Source: Liolophura sinensis (taxonomy: Eukaryota; Mollusca; Polyplacophora; Chitonida; Chitonidae). From it: DNA of 64,000 nucleotides. Both the position numbers and the translations under genes were made by a program. Of this stretch, positions 24,593 to 37,029 are shown piece by piece. Within the stretch, counting starts at the first letter, position 1; each line of letters starts with the position of its first letter. The stretch is from assembly GCF_032854445.1 (NCBI RefSeq), contig NC_088306.1, positions 9,450,193 through 9,514,192 of the forward strand. The letters are read 5' to 3'. The notes beneath the pieces were generated by a model. It searched no databases. It had not been told where the DNA came from and worked only from the letters and a program-made list of their open reading frames with translations.

Positions 24593-24948
24593 TGAGTGAG
24601 TGAGTGTTTGGGGTTTAACGTCGTACTCAACAATTTTACAGTAATATGACGACGAAGGAATCATTAGGGTGCACGTACGTGTAATGTGCCTCCCTTGTTG
24701 CAGGACGGATTTCCATCGCTCTTTTATTTAGTACTGAGACAACTTACCGAAGGCAAGTAAGCTGCCCTGCCCGAGCCATTATACTGATACGGGTCAAACA
24801 GTCATTGCACTATCCCCTTCATGCTGAAGGCCAAGCGAGGAAGTTACAACTTCCTCTTTTGAAGTCTTAGGTGTGACTCGATCAAGGATTGATCCTCGAT
24901 CTACCGCTCCCGAAGCGGACGCTGAACCAACTGTGCTATCCGGGCCAG
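24593..24948 (-). mobile_element. SINE family B, full length with target duplication
   Basis: From GTGAGTGAGTGTTTGGGG tail to head (AACTGTGCTATCCGGGC). Flanked by TTTGTGTAGATCTAG and its one-mismatch copy at 24578-24592 and 24949-24963. This is the clearest complete copy of the family (about 356 bp). Confidence 0.95.
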
Positions 24949-25168
24949 TTTGTGTAGGTCTAGATTTATCTAGGGAACACTGTTCCCAATGCATACGCTA
25001 TTTCACTCTGATGCTACCAACATAATATTGCTAGGATATTGCACAATATCACGTCCTGTATTGGTAGGACACTCCAGAATATCAGATCTTGTATCGAAAA
25101 TATCAAGGAAGTCTATGAAAATGTCAGGTCAAGATATGATAACCCAGCAGTCTTTTGCAGCGCTAATG

Positions 25169-25270
25169 TATTTATTTACTGGTGTTTGACTTCGTATCGG
25201 CACTCAAAATTATTTCATTTAATTTATATAACACAACAGCCAGCATTATGATCAAAGGAAACCCACGACC
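25169..25270 (-). mobile_element. old SINE family A remnant
   Basis: Tail (TATTTATTTACTGGTGTTTGAC) in two parts and body words (CAGCCAGCATTATGA, GAAACCCACGACCA) are recognisable despite heavy divergence. Confidence 0.7.
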
Positions 25271-25350
25271 ACCAATTCAACACTGTACATTCAGTGTATA
25301 TTAAACCATTATCTTGTATGCATTTTAGACCAGTCACAAATTTGTCTGAT

Positions 25351-25592
25351 GGGGCCTCCGTGGTTCAGTTAGGTTAGCACGCTAGCACAGCATAATGACC
25401 CAGGAGCCTCTCACCAATGCAATTGCTGTGAGTTCAAGTCCAGCTCGTGCTGGTTTCCTCTCTGGCCGTACGTGGGAAGGTCTGCCAGCAACCTGCAAAT
25501 GGTTGTGGGTTTCCCCCGGGCTCTGCCCGGTTTCCTCCCACCATAATGCTGGCCGCAGTTGTATAAGTGAAATATTCTTGAGCAAATTAAAT
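25351..25592 (+). mobile_element. SINE family A with intact tRNA-like head
   Basis: Begins GGGGCCTCCGTGGTTCAGTT, with A-box and B-box (GAGTTCAAGTCC). The tail is cut just after TTCTTGAGCAAA. Confidence 0.93.
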
Positions 25593-25619
25593 TGAAATAT
25601 GAAATGATTTTGATTATAA

Positions 25620-26271
25620 TGGTATTTTTAAATTTAAGTTTAATTAATTTATAATATTTATCATGGTATTTTAATGACTACTTTGTGACTGCATTATGAT
25701 GGACAACAGATCAGCCTCCTGGACTGTACAAACAAAAATATGCAGGAAAATACTCCAACAGCAAAGCTAATTATGTTTAGACTATATTGCTACACCACAA
25801 CACAAAATAATTAAACAAGCGGGTGTAATTTAGAGCATTCTAATTACCACACTGTACATGTGTTGTATTGTGAATGTTAGCAGGCCTTACACATAATCTG
25901 TTTTAACCTGGTCTTGCAGTGGAACTGTAGGCTTGGTGACTACCTACTGTTTAATCCACCGCAACGCTGCATATCAGGACCAGTCATGTACGTTATTGTT
26001 AGAATTGTGTGTCTGTAAACCTTGTTAAAACTTGTTTGTTACTATGCTGTATGTTTTTGTATAAAAATGTACTGTCACTTGTCAAGTGAACCCAGAGCCC
26101 CGAAACCACCGAGTCTGCGATACAATTGTGCCATAGCTGAAGTTACACCAGCTAGTGTGAATCTGTCTAATCTATATGTGCATGTTTTCCTGTCGTTCAT
26201 AAAGTGTTCAGTAGATAAGTAAATCCTGCCTTCAGTGTTCCTGATTACAAATTGTGACCGGCATCACAAAA
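25620..26271. other. intergenic, nothing recognised
   Basis: AT-rich; no repeat or coding signal found. Confidence 0.5.
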
Positions 26272-26285
26272 CATGTATGTTTGAT

Positions 26286-26550
26286 TTATTTATTTCTTTG
26301 ATTGGTGTTTTACGCTGTACTCAAGAATATTTCACTTACACGACGGCGGCCAGCATTATGGTGGGTGGAAACCGGGCAGAGCCCGGGGGAAATCCACGAC
26401 CATCCCCAGGTTGCTAGCAGACCTTCCCAGTTACAGGCGGAGAGGAAGCCAGCATGAGCTGGACTTGAACTCACAGCGACCGCATTGGTGAGAGGCTCCT
26501 GGGTCATTACCCTGCGCTAGCGCGCTAACCGACTGAGCCACAGAGGCCCC
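26286..26550 (-). mobile_element. SINE family A, full length with 14-bp target duplication
   Basis: Flanked by CATGTATGTTTGAT at 26272-26285 and 26551-26564, an exact duplication, so probably a young insertion. Confidence 0.96.
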
Positions 26551-27411
26551 CTCATGTATGTTTGATGGAGACAATTAACAACCAACCATTTCATGTCAAT
26601 TCAACACTTCATGTATGTGTAGGACATTGTCTTGATGGGTTTCAAATGATTTTAGGAAAAGTGTGTATCCCATTTCACTGACGAAAAGGCAACCAACAGT
26701 TTCTGAATTTACCCTCTCCCCTGCTAATACCACAGTGTAAACTGTTGAAATATCAGGCCATCGTTAAAATAACATTTGCTGCCGGATAACCCCCAAAAAA
26801 ACCGAACCAAATTTTTTCCAGGATTTTGATGGAATATTTTTAGAGCTTTTTTTCTCAGTTAATTTATTTCTTTAAAATCTCTATTTCCTTATTCAACTTC
26901 AAGTTACAATATTTTCATCACAGGGTTGCGTTATACGCAACAAATAATTTGATAAGGAAGGCCTCAGACAGAGGCTCTCCATGCACCTTTCCTTGTGATG
27001 GTTTACAGTAGCATATACATGTACATGGCCCACAGAATTTCATTAAAAAAAAGCAACTGATAAGAGAACTCTGCCTCTTCCGGATCATGCTGATCTAGAA
27101 AAGATACTGCGCAGCCTGGGGAATTACTAAATGGCAACTTACCAGTACATGTATGCTCTGCCTGGCATCTCTGGTACGTATAGTCAATCCACATGTCCCT
27201 GATAAAGAGTCTAACGTCAACAACAATTACAGCTGTCTGGCAGGATACAAATTAAACACCTTGCACATGCTCAATTCCTAGAACATACATGTGGATTTAG
27301 TCATGCCGAAATAAGGAAATAAGGCCACTGATATGTAATTGTTTACTTCTCATGACATGCCTTCACACATATTATTGTCGCCAATATTAAAACATGTATG
27401 CTATTTACAGT

Positions 27412-27636
27412 GTACCCTAATTCTTCCAATTTTTTGGGACAGATATTTGTAGTGTTGAAAGTAGAATATTACAGTTCTTTACCAGCCTTTTGGAAAAGTA
27501 ATGATATGAGTATGTTGTTAAAATCATGAAAACCACGTGAGAAAAAAAAGAAACTCAATATTCGTGCTACAATTACATATATACTGGCTAAAATGAGCTG
27601 ACTAGGTGTCCCGACAATTAGAAGAAATAGGGTATA
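27412..27636. mobile_element. MITE with TACCCTAATTCTT termini, distinct interior
   Basis: TACCCTAATTCTTCCAATTT at the left and ACAATTAGAAGAAATAGGGTA at the right form inverted ends like families M and N, but the interior does not match either. Confidence 0.65.
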
Positions 27637-28645
27637 CCCAAGATATTAAAGGTATTAAAACTTTATCATAAAGCTGCCATAAACATTTAGGTAAAACAGA
27701 TTTTAGATCAATAGTACACACTATCATTTTTATTTACTTAGATTTCATTCAAGTTTTTGCAAAAAGAATAATACTTTTTGTATGAAATTGACCATTATAG
27801 CTCTAAAACCATGTGTGATTCTGAGAAAATGGTATTATGAAAAAATACAAACATTTAGCAGTGGCCTGTTAACGTGTGTCTTTTACACCTTTAATATTTT
27901 CTCTATCTGTCCTGTGTTCATAATTTCATCAGAATGAGACAGGCAAGGTGTCTCAAATATTAAACCAAGGCTTTGATCACTGCACATGTAGGTGTACCAA
28001 TGCATTTGTATGGCATGTTTTTACCTGAACACAGAAACATAAATACAGTGCAACATGCGAGCGTATGTAAGTGTATACAAGAATGTAGGCATGAAAGAAA
28101 ATTACTGTTTTTATCAATGTGTGTATAAATAGAATACTTTGACCTTACGCTAACTCTCGCAAAAGAATCTGTATACAGTTAAACATACAGTGGCTCTGCC
28201 CACCATAATATGGTCTCAACGTCAAATACATGTAAAGAATTCATATTGAAAGAAAACTTTCCATGATCACAAAACACAACATCAAGAATTTCTCTGTCTC
28301 ACTACCATGCAGATAAACCCTCTTTTCACTGCGACATGTGACTTTAGTCAATACCACTACTGTAGTCGTAAGACCCAAGCCTATCGCCATTAGAAAAGGA
28401 TCATCACAAAGTACAAGCTATGCACTACAAACAACACAATCACACCATTGTAGCTTTCTATCCATCTTTTACCACCTGGTTGTAAACTCACAAGAAAGCC
28501 TTAAAAACTAACGTAACTGAAGTATTTAACAGAATGGCATAACCTGCCATGAACCCAGTTTATCATTTGTAAATGTTCAAATGATTTCAAAATGATAACT
28601 GAACTGACGATGAGAAAATGACACATTTAAATGTTTACATGTAAG

Positions 28646-28677
28646 CTGGGATTAAGAAAGACATCTCTTAATCCCAG
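28646..28677. repeat. perfect 12-bp inverted repeat with 8-base loop
   Basis: CTGGGATTAAGA at 28646-28657 and TCTTAATCCCAG at 28666-28677. Confidence 0.9.
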
Positions 28678-29108
28678 ATATTATAAGCAGCTAGGGCTTG
28701 AAGCCTTATAACACATTGTGGCTGGAGACAATCATAGGAATCCAGTCTGTCCACATTAACATTCTATATTCTGTATTCTGTGCAGTCTTCTTGCACGTCT
28801 GATGCGCCAAGTGTTCAGGGACCTGATATCAGGTTATGCTGTACTTCTCGTACCCTGCACTTGTTCAGCAAAGGTCGCTCCTATCCAGCTTACAACCTTG
28901 TCATATGATATCTCATCTCACAGCATGTGCTGAAAAACATATAATACTTCTATGCCATGTTGCTGTGAACTTTCAAATGTCCTAATTTCTTTTGTCATAT
29001 ACAGGTGATCAGGTATAAATTTTGATTAATGTATACATTGTCCGAATATCTGGCAATACTATCATATTCTTTATTGCTTTAATACAGGGCCTCATCAAAA
29101 CAAACTAT

Positions 29109-29313
29109 ATTATTTATTTATTTATTTGATTGGTGTTTCACGTCAAAAATATTTCACTTATACGACAGCGGCCAGCGTTATGGTTTGAGAAAACCAGGCA
29201 GAGTCTGGAGGAAACCCATGGCCATCTGCAGGGTGCTGGCAGACCTTTCCACTTACGACCGAAGAGGAAGCCAGCAGGATCTGGACTTGAACTCACAGCG
29301 ACAGCATTGGTGC
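29109..29313 (-). mobile_element. SINE family A, head truncated
   Basis: Tail and body with part of the head (CTGGACTTGAACTCACAGCG). The outer head is missing. Confidence 0.88.
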
Positions 29314-30275
29314 AAACTGTATTAAAGTGAAAAATAAAGCTTCCATTAATTCTGTCACTTTCAGTGTCTGTTTTACTATACCACTGGTACAAAAATGAAG
29401 TTGTGTTTTCTCATTTCGTTCCTATGTTCATTCAGGAGTAATTACAGTAAATCTTGATTAGTCAAGGGAAATTTGATTTAAGGCAGTAACTGTATAAGTT
29501 AAGAGTCAAGCTTGGAGAGGTGATCATCCTGTCTTTCTAATCAAAACAGCACCAATATTTTCAGCTTATAAGTCATGTCATTTGAAAAATTATTTCAACC
29601 AGTAAATTGTTATAAGCCAATATATGTAGTGATGTATTATTAACTGTTTTCATGTTTTAAAAAAATGGAAGTGTGTATACTGTTGTACTTGTTCAATGTT
29701 CATGTATTGTTAAAATTGGGGAGAGCCAATTGTTAAATTTGACAGAGCTACCCTGTTTAAATAAAGGTTTCATTCATCCATTAATTCACTCAAAGGTATA
29801 ATACCTCCGAACCTTGCTTCGCACTTAGTCAAATCCTGTGAATGCTATTCTACCCCAATAATTTAAGAAAATGGGGCAAAAAATGAGATATTTCATGCTG
29901 CATTTCTTTTTCACTCCCTCCGCAGAGGTCATACATTTTAGACCAATCAACAGCAAGCTTAGGCCATTCATCTGACCTAGCTACATGTATTTCAAAGCTG
30001 CATATGTAAATGTATGACGTCCAGTTTTATACCATAGGAATGTAAAAGTTTATTGTTCTGTCTGTACATGTACTATGATGTCATACTGCCGGGCTCAGAT
30101 TGGAAAGTTACCCCAAAAAATGTTTCTTTCTCCCCAAAAAGTATATATATGTAAAATGCGAGAAATAACACTTATCTCTATTTAATATGTATATTTGTGC
30201 ACACGGCCCACAACTAATGTGGGGGGGGGAATGGTCATTATAAACCGTATGACGTGAACAAAACCATGCACCAGT

Positions 30276-30345
30276 TCAATAATGTGTCAAGAATTCAGCA
30301 ATGTGTCAAGATTTCAGTAATGTGTCAAGATTTCAATAATGTGTA
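30276..30345. repeat. about 18-bp repeat (AATGTGTCAAGATTTCA), four units
   Basis: Four successive AATGTGTCAAGA-type units with small differences. Local slippage repeat. Confidence 0.85.
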
Positions 30346-30699
30346 CCTGTGTTCATTGCTTCATGATTCACCAACCACATCCCTGCAAAAATGCACCATT
30401 AAAGTCACTTAATCCCAATAATACCTTGACAGTCCCGTGTTAGTGAACAACTGTTTAGCAGATCATCCATGTACACACTATAATGACTATTGTAAAAATC
30501 TACATCATATGTACATAACTTACAAGTATCAGTTGACAAAGAGCTATCCAATATTACATAATACACACTTTCAAACCGCAGTGCTTTGACCAAAGGTAAC
30601 AAAAACACACACAACCTGCTCAAGAGAGATTCCAACTGCACGCATATCACATTATTCTGTATCACATACAAGTGAAGATTTACAGAGATTAAGGCAGGC

Positions 30700-32505
30700 T
30701 TAGGCGCCAGGCTGATTAATCAACTGACACCATCATACACTGCTAGGCGCCAGGCTGATTAATCAACTGACACCATCATACACTGCTAGGCGCCAGGCTG
30801 ATTAATCAACTGACACCATCATACACTGCTAGGCACCAGGTTGATTAATCAACTGACACCATCATACACTGCTAGGCGCCAGGCTGATTAATCAATTGAC
30901 ACCATCATACAATGCTAGGCGCCAGGCTGATTAATCAACTGACACCATCATACACTGCTAGGCACCAGGTTGATTAATCAACTGACACCATCATACACTG
31001 CTAGGCGCCAGGCTGATTAATCAACTGACACCATCATACACTGCTAGGCGCCAGGTTGATTAACCAACTGACACCATCATACACTGCTAGGCACCAGGTT
31101 GATTAACCAACTGACACCATCATACACTGCTAGGCGCCAGGCTGATTAACCAATTGACACCATCATACAATGCTAGGCACCAGGCTGATTAACCAACTGA
31201 CACCATCATACACTGCTAGGCGCCAGGCTGTTTAACCAACTGACACCATCATACACTGCTAGGCGCCAGGCTGATTAATCAACTGACACCATCATACACT
31301 GCTAGGCACCAGGTTGATTAACCAACTGACACCATCATACACTGCTAGGCGCCAGGCTGATTAATCAACTGACACCATCATACACTGCTAGGCGCCAGGC
31401 TGATTAATCAACTGACACCATCATACACTGCTAGGCACCAGGTTGATTAATCAATTGACACCATCATACACTGCTAGGCGCCAGGCTGATTAACCAACTG
31501 ACACCATCATACACTGCTAGGCGCCAGGCTGATTAATCAACTGACACCATCATACACTGCTAGGCGCCAGGATGATTAATCAACTGACACCATCATACAC
31601 TGCTAGGCGCCAGGCTGATTAATCAACTGACACCATCATACACTGCTAGGCGCCAGGTTGATTAACCAACTGACACCATCATACACTGCTAGGCACCAGG
31701 TTGATTAACCAACTGACACCATCATACACTGCTAGGCGCCAGGCTGATTAATCAACTGACACCATCATACAATGCTAGGCGCCAGGCTGATTAACCAACT
31801 GACACCATCATACACTGCTAGGCGCCAGGCTGATTAACCAACTGACACCATCATACACTGCTAGGCGCCAGGCTGATTAATCAACTGACACCATCATACA
31901 CTGCTAGGCGCCAGGCTGATTAATCAACTGACACCATCATACACTGCTAGGCGCCAGGTTGATTAACCAACTGACACCATCATACACTGCTAGGCGCCAG
32001 GCTGATTAACCAATTGACACCATCATACAATGCTAGGCACCAGGCTGATTAACCAACTGACACCATCATACACTGCTAGGAGCCAGGCTGATTAATCAAT
32101 TGACACCATCATACAATGCTAGGCGCCAGGCTGTTTAACCAACTGACACCATCATACACTGCTAGGCGCCAGGATGATTAATCAACTGACACCATCATAC
32201 ACTGCTAGGCGCCAGGTTGATTAATCAACTGACACCATCATACACTGCTAGGCGCCTGGCTGTTTAACCAACTGACACCATCATACACTGCTAGGCGCCA
32301 GGCTGTTTAACCAACTGACACCATCATACACTGCTAGGCACCTGGCTGTTTAACCAACTGACACCATCATACACTGCTAGGCGCCAGCCTGTTTAACCAA
32401 CTGACACCATCATACACTGCTAGGCGCCAGGCTGTTTAACCAACTGACACCATCATACACTGCTAGGCGCCAGGCTGTTTAACCAACCGACACCATCATA
32501 CAATG
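30700..32505. repeat. 43-bp minisatellite, 42 units
   Basis: Units read CTAGGCGCCAGGCTGATTAA then TCAACTGACACCATCATACACTG in two parts (43 bp in all). 1806 bp divided by 43 gives 42 units. Each consensus unit holds two short palindromes, GGCGCC and TGATTAATCA. Variants (TTAACC, TTTAACC, GGCACC) recur in blocks, hinting at higher-order duplication. Confidence 0.96.
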
Positions 32506-32543
32506 GGGTTAATTATAACACGCAGATGAATACACGTACTATG

Positions 32544-32616
32544 TCGGCAGGAAAACGGGCAGAGCGCGGGGGAAACCCTTGTCATCTGCAGGTTGCTGGA
32601 AGACCTTCCCATGTTA
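32544..32616 (-). mobile_element. SINE family A body fragment
   Basis: Only the central GGGCAGAGC..GGGGGAAACCC to AGACCTTCCCATGT segment is left, just right of the 43-bp array. Confidence 0.75.
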
Positions 32617-32619
32617 CAT

Positions 32620-33525
32620 GTATATGTGTATCAAACCCAGAGATAAAGTTGTCTCACTACTACCCTTACTCTGTGGGAGCTATCCCCGGTAAATTTCACA
32701 TTTTGACCACACCTGATAAATCTTCAGGGAATGTGGTATGTGTCAGGTGGGCAACCACAGTTAGCCTTTAGTGGTAGTAAGACATGTAAGCTATTTCAAC
32801 CCTTTAATCCCTTGACCTCAGTGGCACATACGCAAGTGTGCAATACCAGAGTCAGACCAGAGTTTCTGTCTGAACTCATTCAACTGGCTATTCCAAACAT
32901 GCTGTCCCTTGTACAGCTGAGAAAACTAACGGTTACTTATGATAAGGTTTGCACATGTAGTATTAACAGCAAATCAAAAGTGTCAAAATTTTACACACAG
33001 CATTATCTTATATAGGACTAAGGCTACATCAATTTTTATTAACATTTACACGCTGAATGAATCTACTTCGAATGCCCAAAGACAGCATAAAAATAAAAGT
33101 GAAAAATCATCTAATTTGTGGAAAATGTGGACGGTCCGAGGAACGGGCCAAGTTAAAGACATATTTCCATGATCAGAAAGCCTTAAAAAAAAGCAAACAG
33201 AAAAATCATCTCATTAACATTTTATCCCACAATACAAAGGTTAATTTGCAAGTTTGTTTCAATTATATATTTTTATTTTTAATGTCGGCTAGCCTCTTGA
33301 GCACAGCATAAAATAAAAGATCATTAATTACCTAGCCGTTAACCTAGTTATAACAGTAAATGTCAATTAGGTCTTATCCCAGTTGTGACATCACATTCGT
33401 GTCCAGGCAATCAATTTTTTAACATAACTACACTGGCTTGGATAAAAGAATAAGGTGCTGATGCTTGGTAAATTGATGTATATCTTCGGTTTTCTTTCTA
33501 AGAAGGTGAGCCAACAACAAAATAG
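32620..33525. other. intergenic, nothing recognised
   Basis: Overlapping short plus-strand frames of 77-94 residues (32731-33311) share no known motif and are probably chance. Confidence 0.45.
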
Positions 33526-33619
33526 CACATGCTCCTTGGCCGTGGCTGCCATGTTGAGCAGCTATATGTCGTCATAGTGGAGCTATAGGAATGTGGCGGC
33601 CACGGCCATGGAGCATGTG
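33526..33619. repeat. inverted repeat / foldback (27-bp arms)
   Basis: CACATGCTCCTTGGCCGTGG at 33526 pairs with CCACGGCCATGGAGCATGTG ending at 33619. About 24 of 27 positions match, with a loop of about 40 bases. It could be a small MITE or a hairpin RNA. Confidence 0.75.
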
Positions 33620-33646
33620 TAGTGCAAGCCTTCACGTCTATTATAA

Positions 33647-33795
33647 ATCTACTCTAAAGCGAGTAGGGGTATATGGTTATGGTGCGATGGGGTGGAAAGC
33701 AGGTCTTTAGTTGTCTATTCTAAATTCTAAATCTATTCTAAAGTGAGAAGGGGCATATGGTGGCAGTGCGGTGGGTGTAAAACACAGGTCTTTAG
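33647..33795. repeat. tandem duplication of about 83 bp
   Basis: Two diverged copies (33647-33709 and 33730-33795) of a block running from CTCTAAAG through GGGGTATATGG to GGTCTTTAG. No coding content was seen. Confidence 0.75.
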
Positions 33796-33994
33796 GTTGG
33801 TGTCTCTTATTTGCATAAGACTTGTTTGATAACATAGAGAATCGGCCTGGACCTTTGTTGAGTACGGAATTAACACTGTTAGTGCCGAGACTCCAATGAT
33901 GCAAGGCCAATGTAAGAAACCGAGTTGGAGTCTTTTGGGGCTGTATTACTCCTAGCTGTACATTACAAAGATTTCCTTCATCTTAAAAATTAGA

Positions 33995-34243
33995 CAGCTC
34001 AGTTGATTAGCGTGCTAGCGCAACGTAATGGTAAGGAGCCTCTTACCAATGCTGTTGCTGTGAGTTCTAGTCCAGCTCATGCTGGCTTCCTCTCTGGCTG
34101 TACCTGGGAAGGTCTACCAGCAACCTCCAGATGGTCATGGGTTCCCCCTGGGCTCTACCCGGTTTCCATCCACCCTGGGCGCAGTTGTATTAGTGAAATA
34201 GTCTTGAGTAAAGCGTAAAACACCAATGAAATAAATAAATACA
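33995..34243 (+). mobile_element. SINE family A, near full length
   Basis: Starts CAGCTCAGTTGATTAGCG and ends CACCAATGAAATAAATAAAT. The first bases of the head are lost. Confidence 0.9.
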
Positions 34244-34559
34244 TAATTAAAATTAGACATACACTGGCAGGCTTTCACAGATTGGAGGTAAATAAGGCAG
34301 GTAGTACGTCTACAGCAGAATTACAGATCACCCTTTAACATTGCCGACCGAAAGTTTAAGTGTACATGACTGTCGGCGTGGCTGTAGAGGGTGTCCGTTA
34401 GAACGGTGATAGAGTAACCGGGTTAAAGCTTAACTGTGAACGAGTCCAGCAGGTGGTCATAGAAACGAAGCTAACAAATGTCGCTGCTCCACCGCTGACA
34501 CTACAAATGGAAACAAAAAGACAGTTGGCCGCATGCATAGTCTTGACATCCGCAATAAA

Positions 34560-34720
34560 ACTAAGAAAACAAAACTTACAGGCCGTTTTGGATCCGAAAG
34601 CTCCCACACCAACGTTCCTAACTTGTCAACATATGTTGTTGACTTTTTTACCTCTGCGCACCGAAGAGCTCTGTTGAGGTTCAGAGGCTGCTACTGATCT
34701 ATTGTAAGGCAAATTAAGAG
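34560..34720 (-). other. possible minus-strand 5' exon region, gene unknown
   Basis: A less AT-rich block between the two divergent genes. On the minus strand it shows two donor-like sites, GCAGAG|GTAAAA (near 34654) and CGGCCT|GTAAGT (near 34577), each preceded by short open coding-like sequence. It could be an untranslated first exon of the exchanger gene 23 kb to the left, or chance. No product is recognised. Confidence 0.2.
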
Positions 34721-35395
34721 CTCTTTTCATCCTTTTAGAACATCTCTTCCGAAATTCTTTATTTTGCCTTGGATGGCCAAAAATTTGTATCGGACAGTGA
34801 TATGGATATATGTTGTGAAATCTAAAGACTGCTGATTTCAAAACCACTTTCACATTTTACATACGATAACTTTTACTTTAGTGAAAACAACGAAAGAGAA
34901 AAAATGTCCGAAAACGTAATTATTTTCACAATCCTATGGTTTTGCAAATTATCAACATCTTAAAATTCTTATTGAGAGTTGAGGGCAAATATTTAAAGTA
35001 AAAAAGCAGCCCAACATATTTTAATATCCGTCTTTGATTTCCAAAAACCCAAAAATTTTGCCGTTTTATCTGCACTAATAGGCCTTCATGTACCGGTACC
35101 GAAAAACAACATATCGAACATTTCTGTAAGGTTTTTTAATTATTATTATTATTTTAAATATTTAGTTACAAATGTATAAAATTTCGAAGTATTGTGTTTG
35201 CAAAAAACAAGCCAGAAACAAAAGTATATACGACTGTCCACAAACAGACAGGGAGAAAATGAACAAAATGTAAGACGAATTATGATTTTACCACCATGTG
35301 TGACAAATTTCGTTAATAATTCCTTTGTAAATTAATCCTATATGAGAAGTGTTCCACCTCGGTCAAAATATGAATGGATCAACCCATTTGTATAA
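34721..35395. other. AT-rich, nothing recognised
   Basis: A/T runs only. Confidence 0.5.
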
Positions 35396-35637
35396 AACAC
35401 TATAAAAAGTGTAATACTGCATGAAAGCGTAAATCAATCGGCGTTTTATCTTGACAGTTCTGAAATAAAAAAAAACTCATAAAACAATAAAAAAAGTGTA
35501 ATACTACATGAAAGCCTTAATCAATTGGCGTTTTATCTTGACATTTTTGAAAAAAAATAAATAAAACAATAAAAAAAAGTGTTATACTGCATAAAAGCGT
35601 ATATCAATCTGCGTTTTGTCATCACAGTTTTGAAAAC
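35396..35637. repeat. about 85-bp triplicated block
   Basis: Three copies starting near 35407, 35494 and 35578, each with AGTGTAATACTGCATGAAAG and CGTTTTATCTTGACA separated by A-rich runs. Confidence 0.85.
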
Positions 35638-35994
35638 AAAAATGGTTGGAATGTAAATATTATGAACAGTTGCAATCAAGACTTGACTGGCTTTAAGGGT
35701 TGTTTTTAGAAATGAATCTTGCGATTGTCGACTTTAGAACACCCCTTGAGGTAGGGTGGAATTCTGTGTTCTTTGTTTAATACATGTAGGCCTATGTATA
35801 TATGGTTAATGCTGCTCTTGCAGAGATTTGCCACAGCCCTTTATGAGATACAGGTTATGGACAACACTCTACCAAACAAAATGCATTTTGTTAATTTGGG
35901 CTTTTTAAATTAAAAAGTTGTCACGCATTATTAATTGGATACCGTCATGCCTTTGTCTACTTTGACTGATGAATGTCTAAACCGTATTCAGGGT

Positions 35995-36131
35995 GGCAGG
36001 AACCTGCGGATGGTCGTGGGTTTCCCCCGGTCCGTGCGCGGTTTTATACCACAATATTACTGGAACCGTCGTATAAGTGAAATATTCTTTAGAATACGGC
36101 GTAAAACACCAATTAAATTAATAAATAAATA
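35995..36131 (+). mobile_element. SINE family A, 5' truncated
   Basis: Body from AACCTGCGGATGGTCGTGGG to an ATAAATAAATAA tail. Confidence 0.88.
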
Positions 36132-36280
36132 ATATACAGAATTTTTTGGTGTTTGCAGTTTGTCCTCTAAAGTCGTTATAGATAATTTATTATGTTGTAT
36201 CGGATGGAATACTCTCGGGCTACATTACCTGTCTTCGAGGCGCTAACAGAAACCTATCTATGAGTGTGTGCCTGCGGGCG

Positions 36281-36362
36281 AGTGTGCGTGCGTGTGTGTG
36301 TATGTGTGTCTGTCTGTCTGTCTGTATGTATGTATGTATGTCAATATGTATATATGTATGTA
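36281..36362. repeat. microsatellite (GT)n/(TCTG)n/(TATG)n
   Basis: Mixed GT, GTCT and GTAT runs followed by TATG units. Confidence 0.9.
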
Positions 36363-37029
36363 GCCCAGTGTTCATGTTGCAGGAACTACCCAGTTTTGGA
36401 GTATGATCACAAACTGTAGATTTTATCAATGAATATCTACAATTATTACGTATTAGATATAAATCGGATAAAAGTATAGATGGAATTATGATATCTCCAC
36501 AAAATATTCCCCTAAACATTCCTCAGCATAGCTTGTTTATTGTTTGTTACTTCACCAATCGGCTTTTAAGTAGTCTTGGTCGTACTGAATTGAGAAAAAA
36601 AAAATGAGTCAACTTTTTGGTATACCCACTCTCCTTTGTGTTTGTAAGTGCATGGTTAACTAACGATTTTTTGGATTTCCAATTCGAAATTTCGCCTTGG
36701 GCTTATAAAACATGCTACTCCAGTTTGCCTGGAGGGACTGTGCGATCTCCAGCAAACAAAAATTGTTGTACAGACAACATTAACAGGGGCTAATAATATT
36801 TACACCTAATCTGAACATTTTCCCCCCAAAACATATACGGCTGAAATATTGGCGAAGTGGCGTTTTTCGTGCATTTCTTCAGGTAGTTAATCCTCCAAGT
36901 TAGTGGAAACCGTATATATAAAATAAAACACCACGGCCTTGGTTTACAAAAACTTACATGCTATGTGTAAAATTAAAGGCATCGCCTCGGTGACCGAATG
37001 CTTATGGGTGTCCCTCTCGAGGCTGAGAC
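36363..37029. other. intergenic, nothing recognised
   Basis: No repeat family or coding signal seen between the microsatellite and the SINE at 37030. Confidence 0.5.

Larger units (their letters stand above)
26565..30275. other. intergenic, mostly featureless
   Basis: Apart from the MITE at 27412, the hairpin at 28646 and the SINE at 29109, I see no gene, RNA or repeat. Confidence 0.5.

Noticed and set aside
24793-24948. tRNA gene (A-box and B-box present, also in all family A and B heads)
   Set aside because: The cloverleaf cannot be completed, and each match is attached to a SINE body and tail. They are SINE heads.
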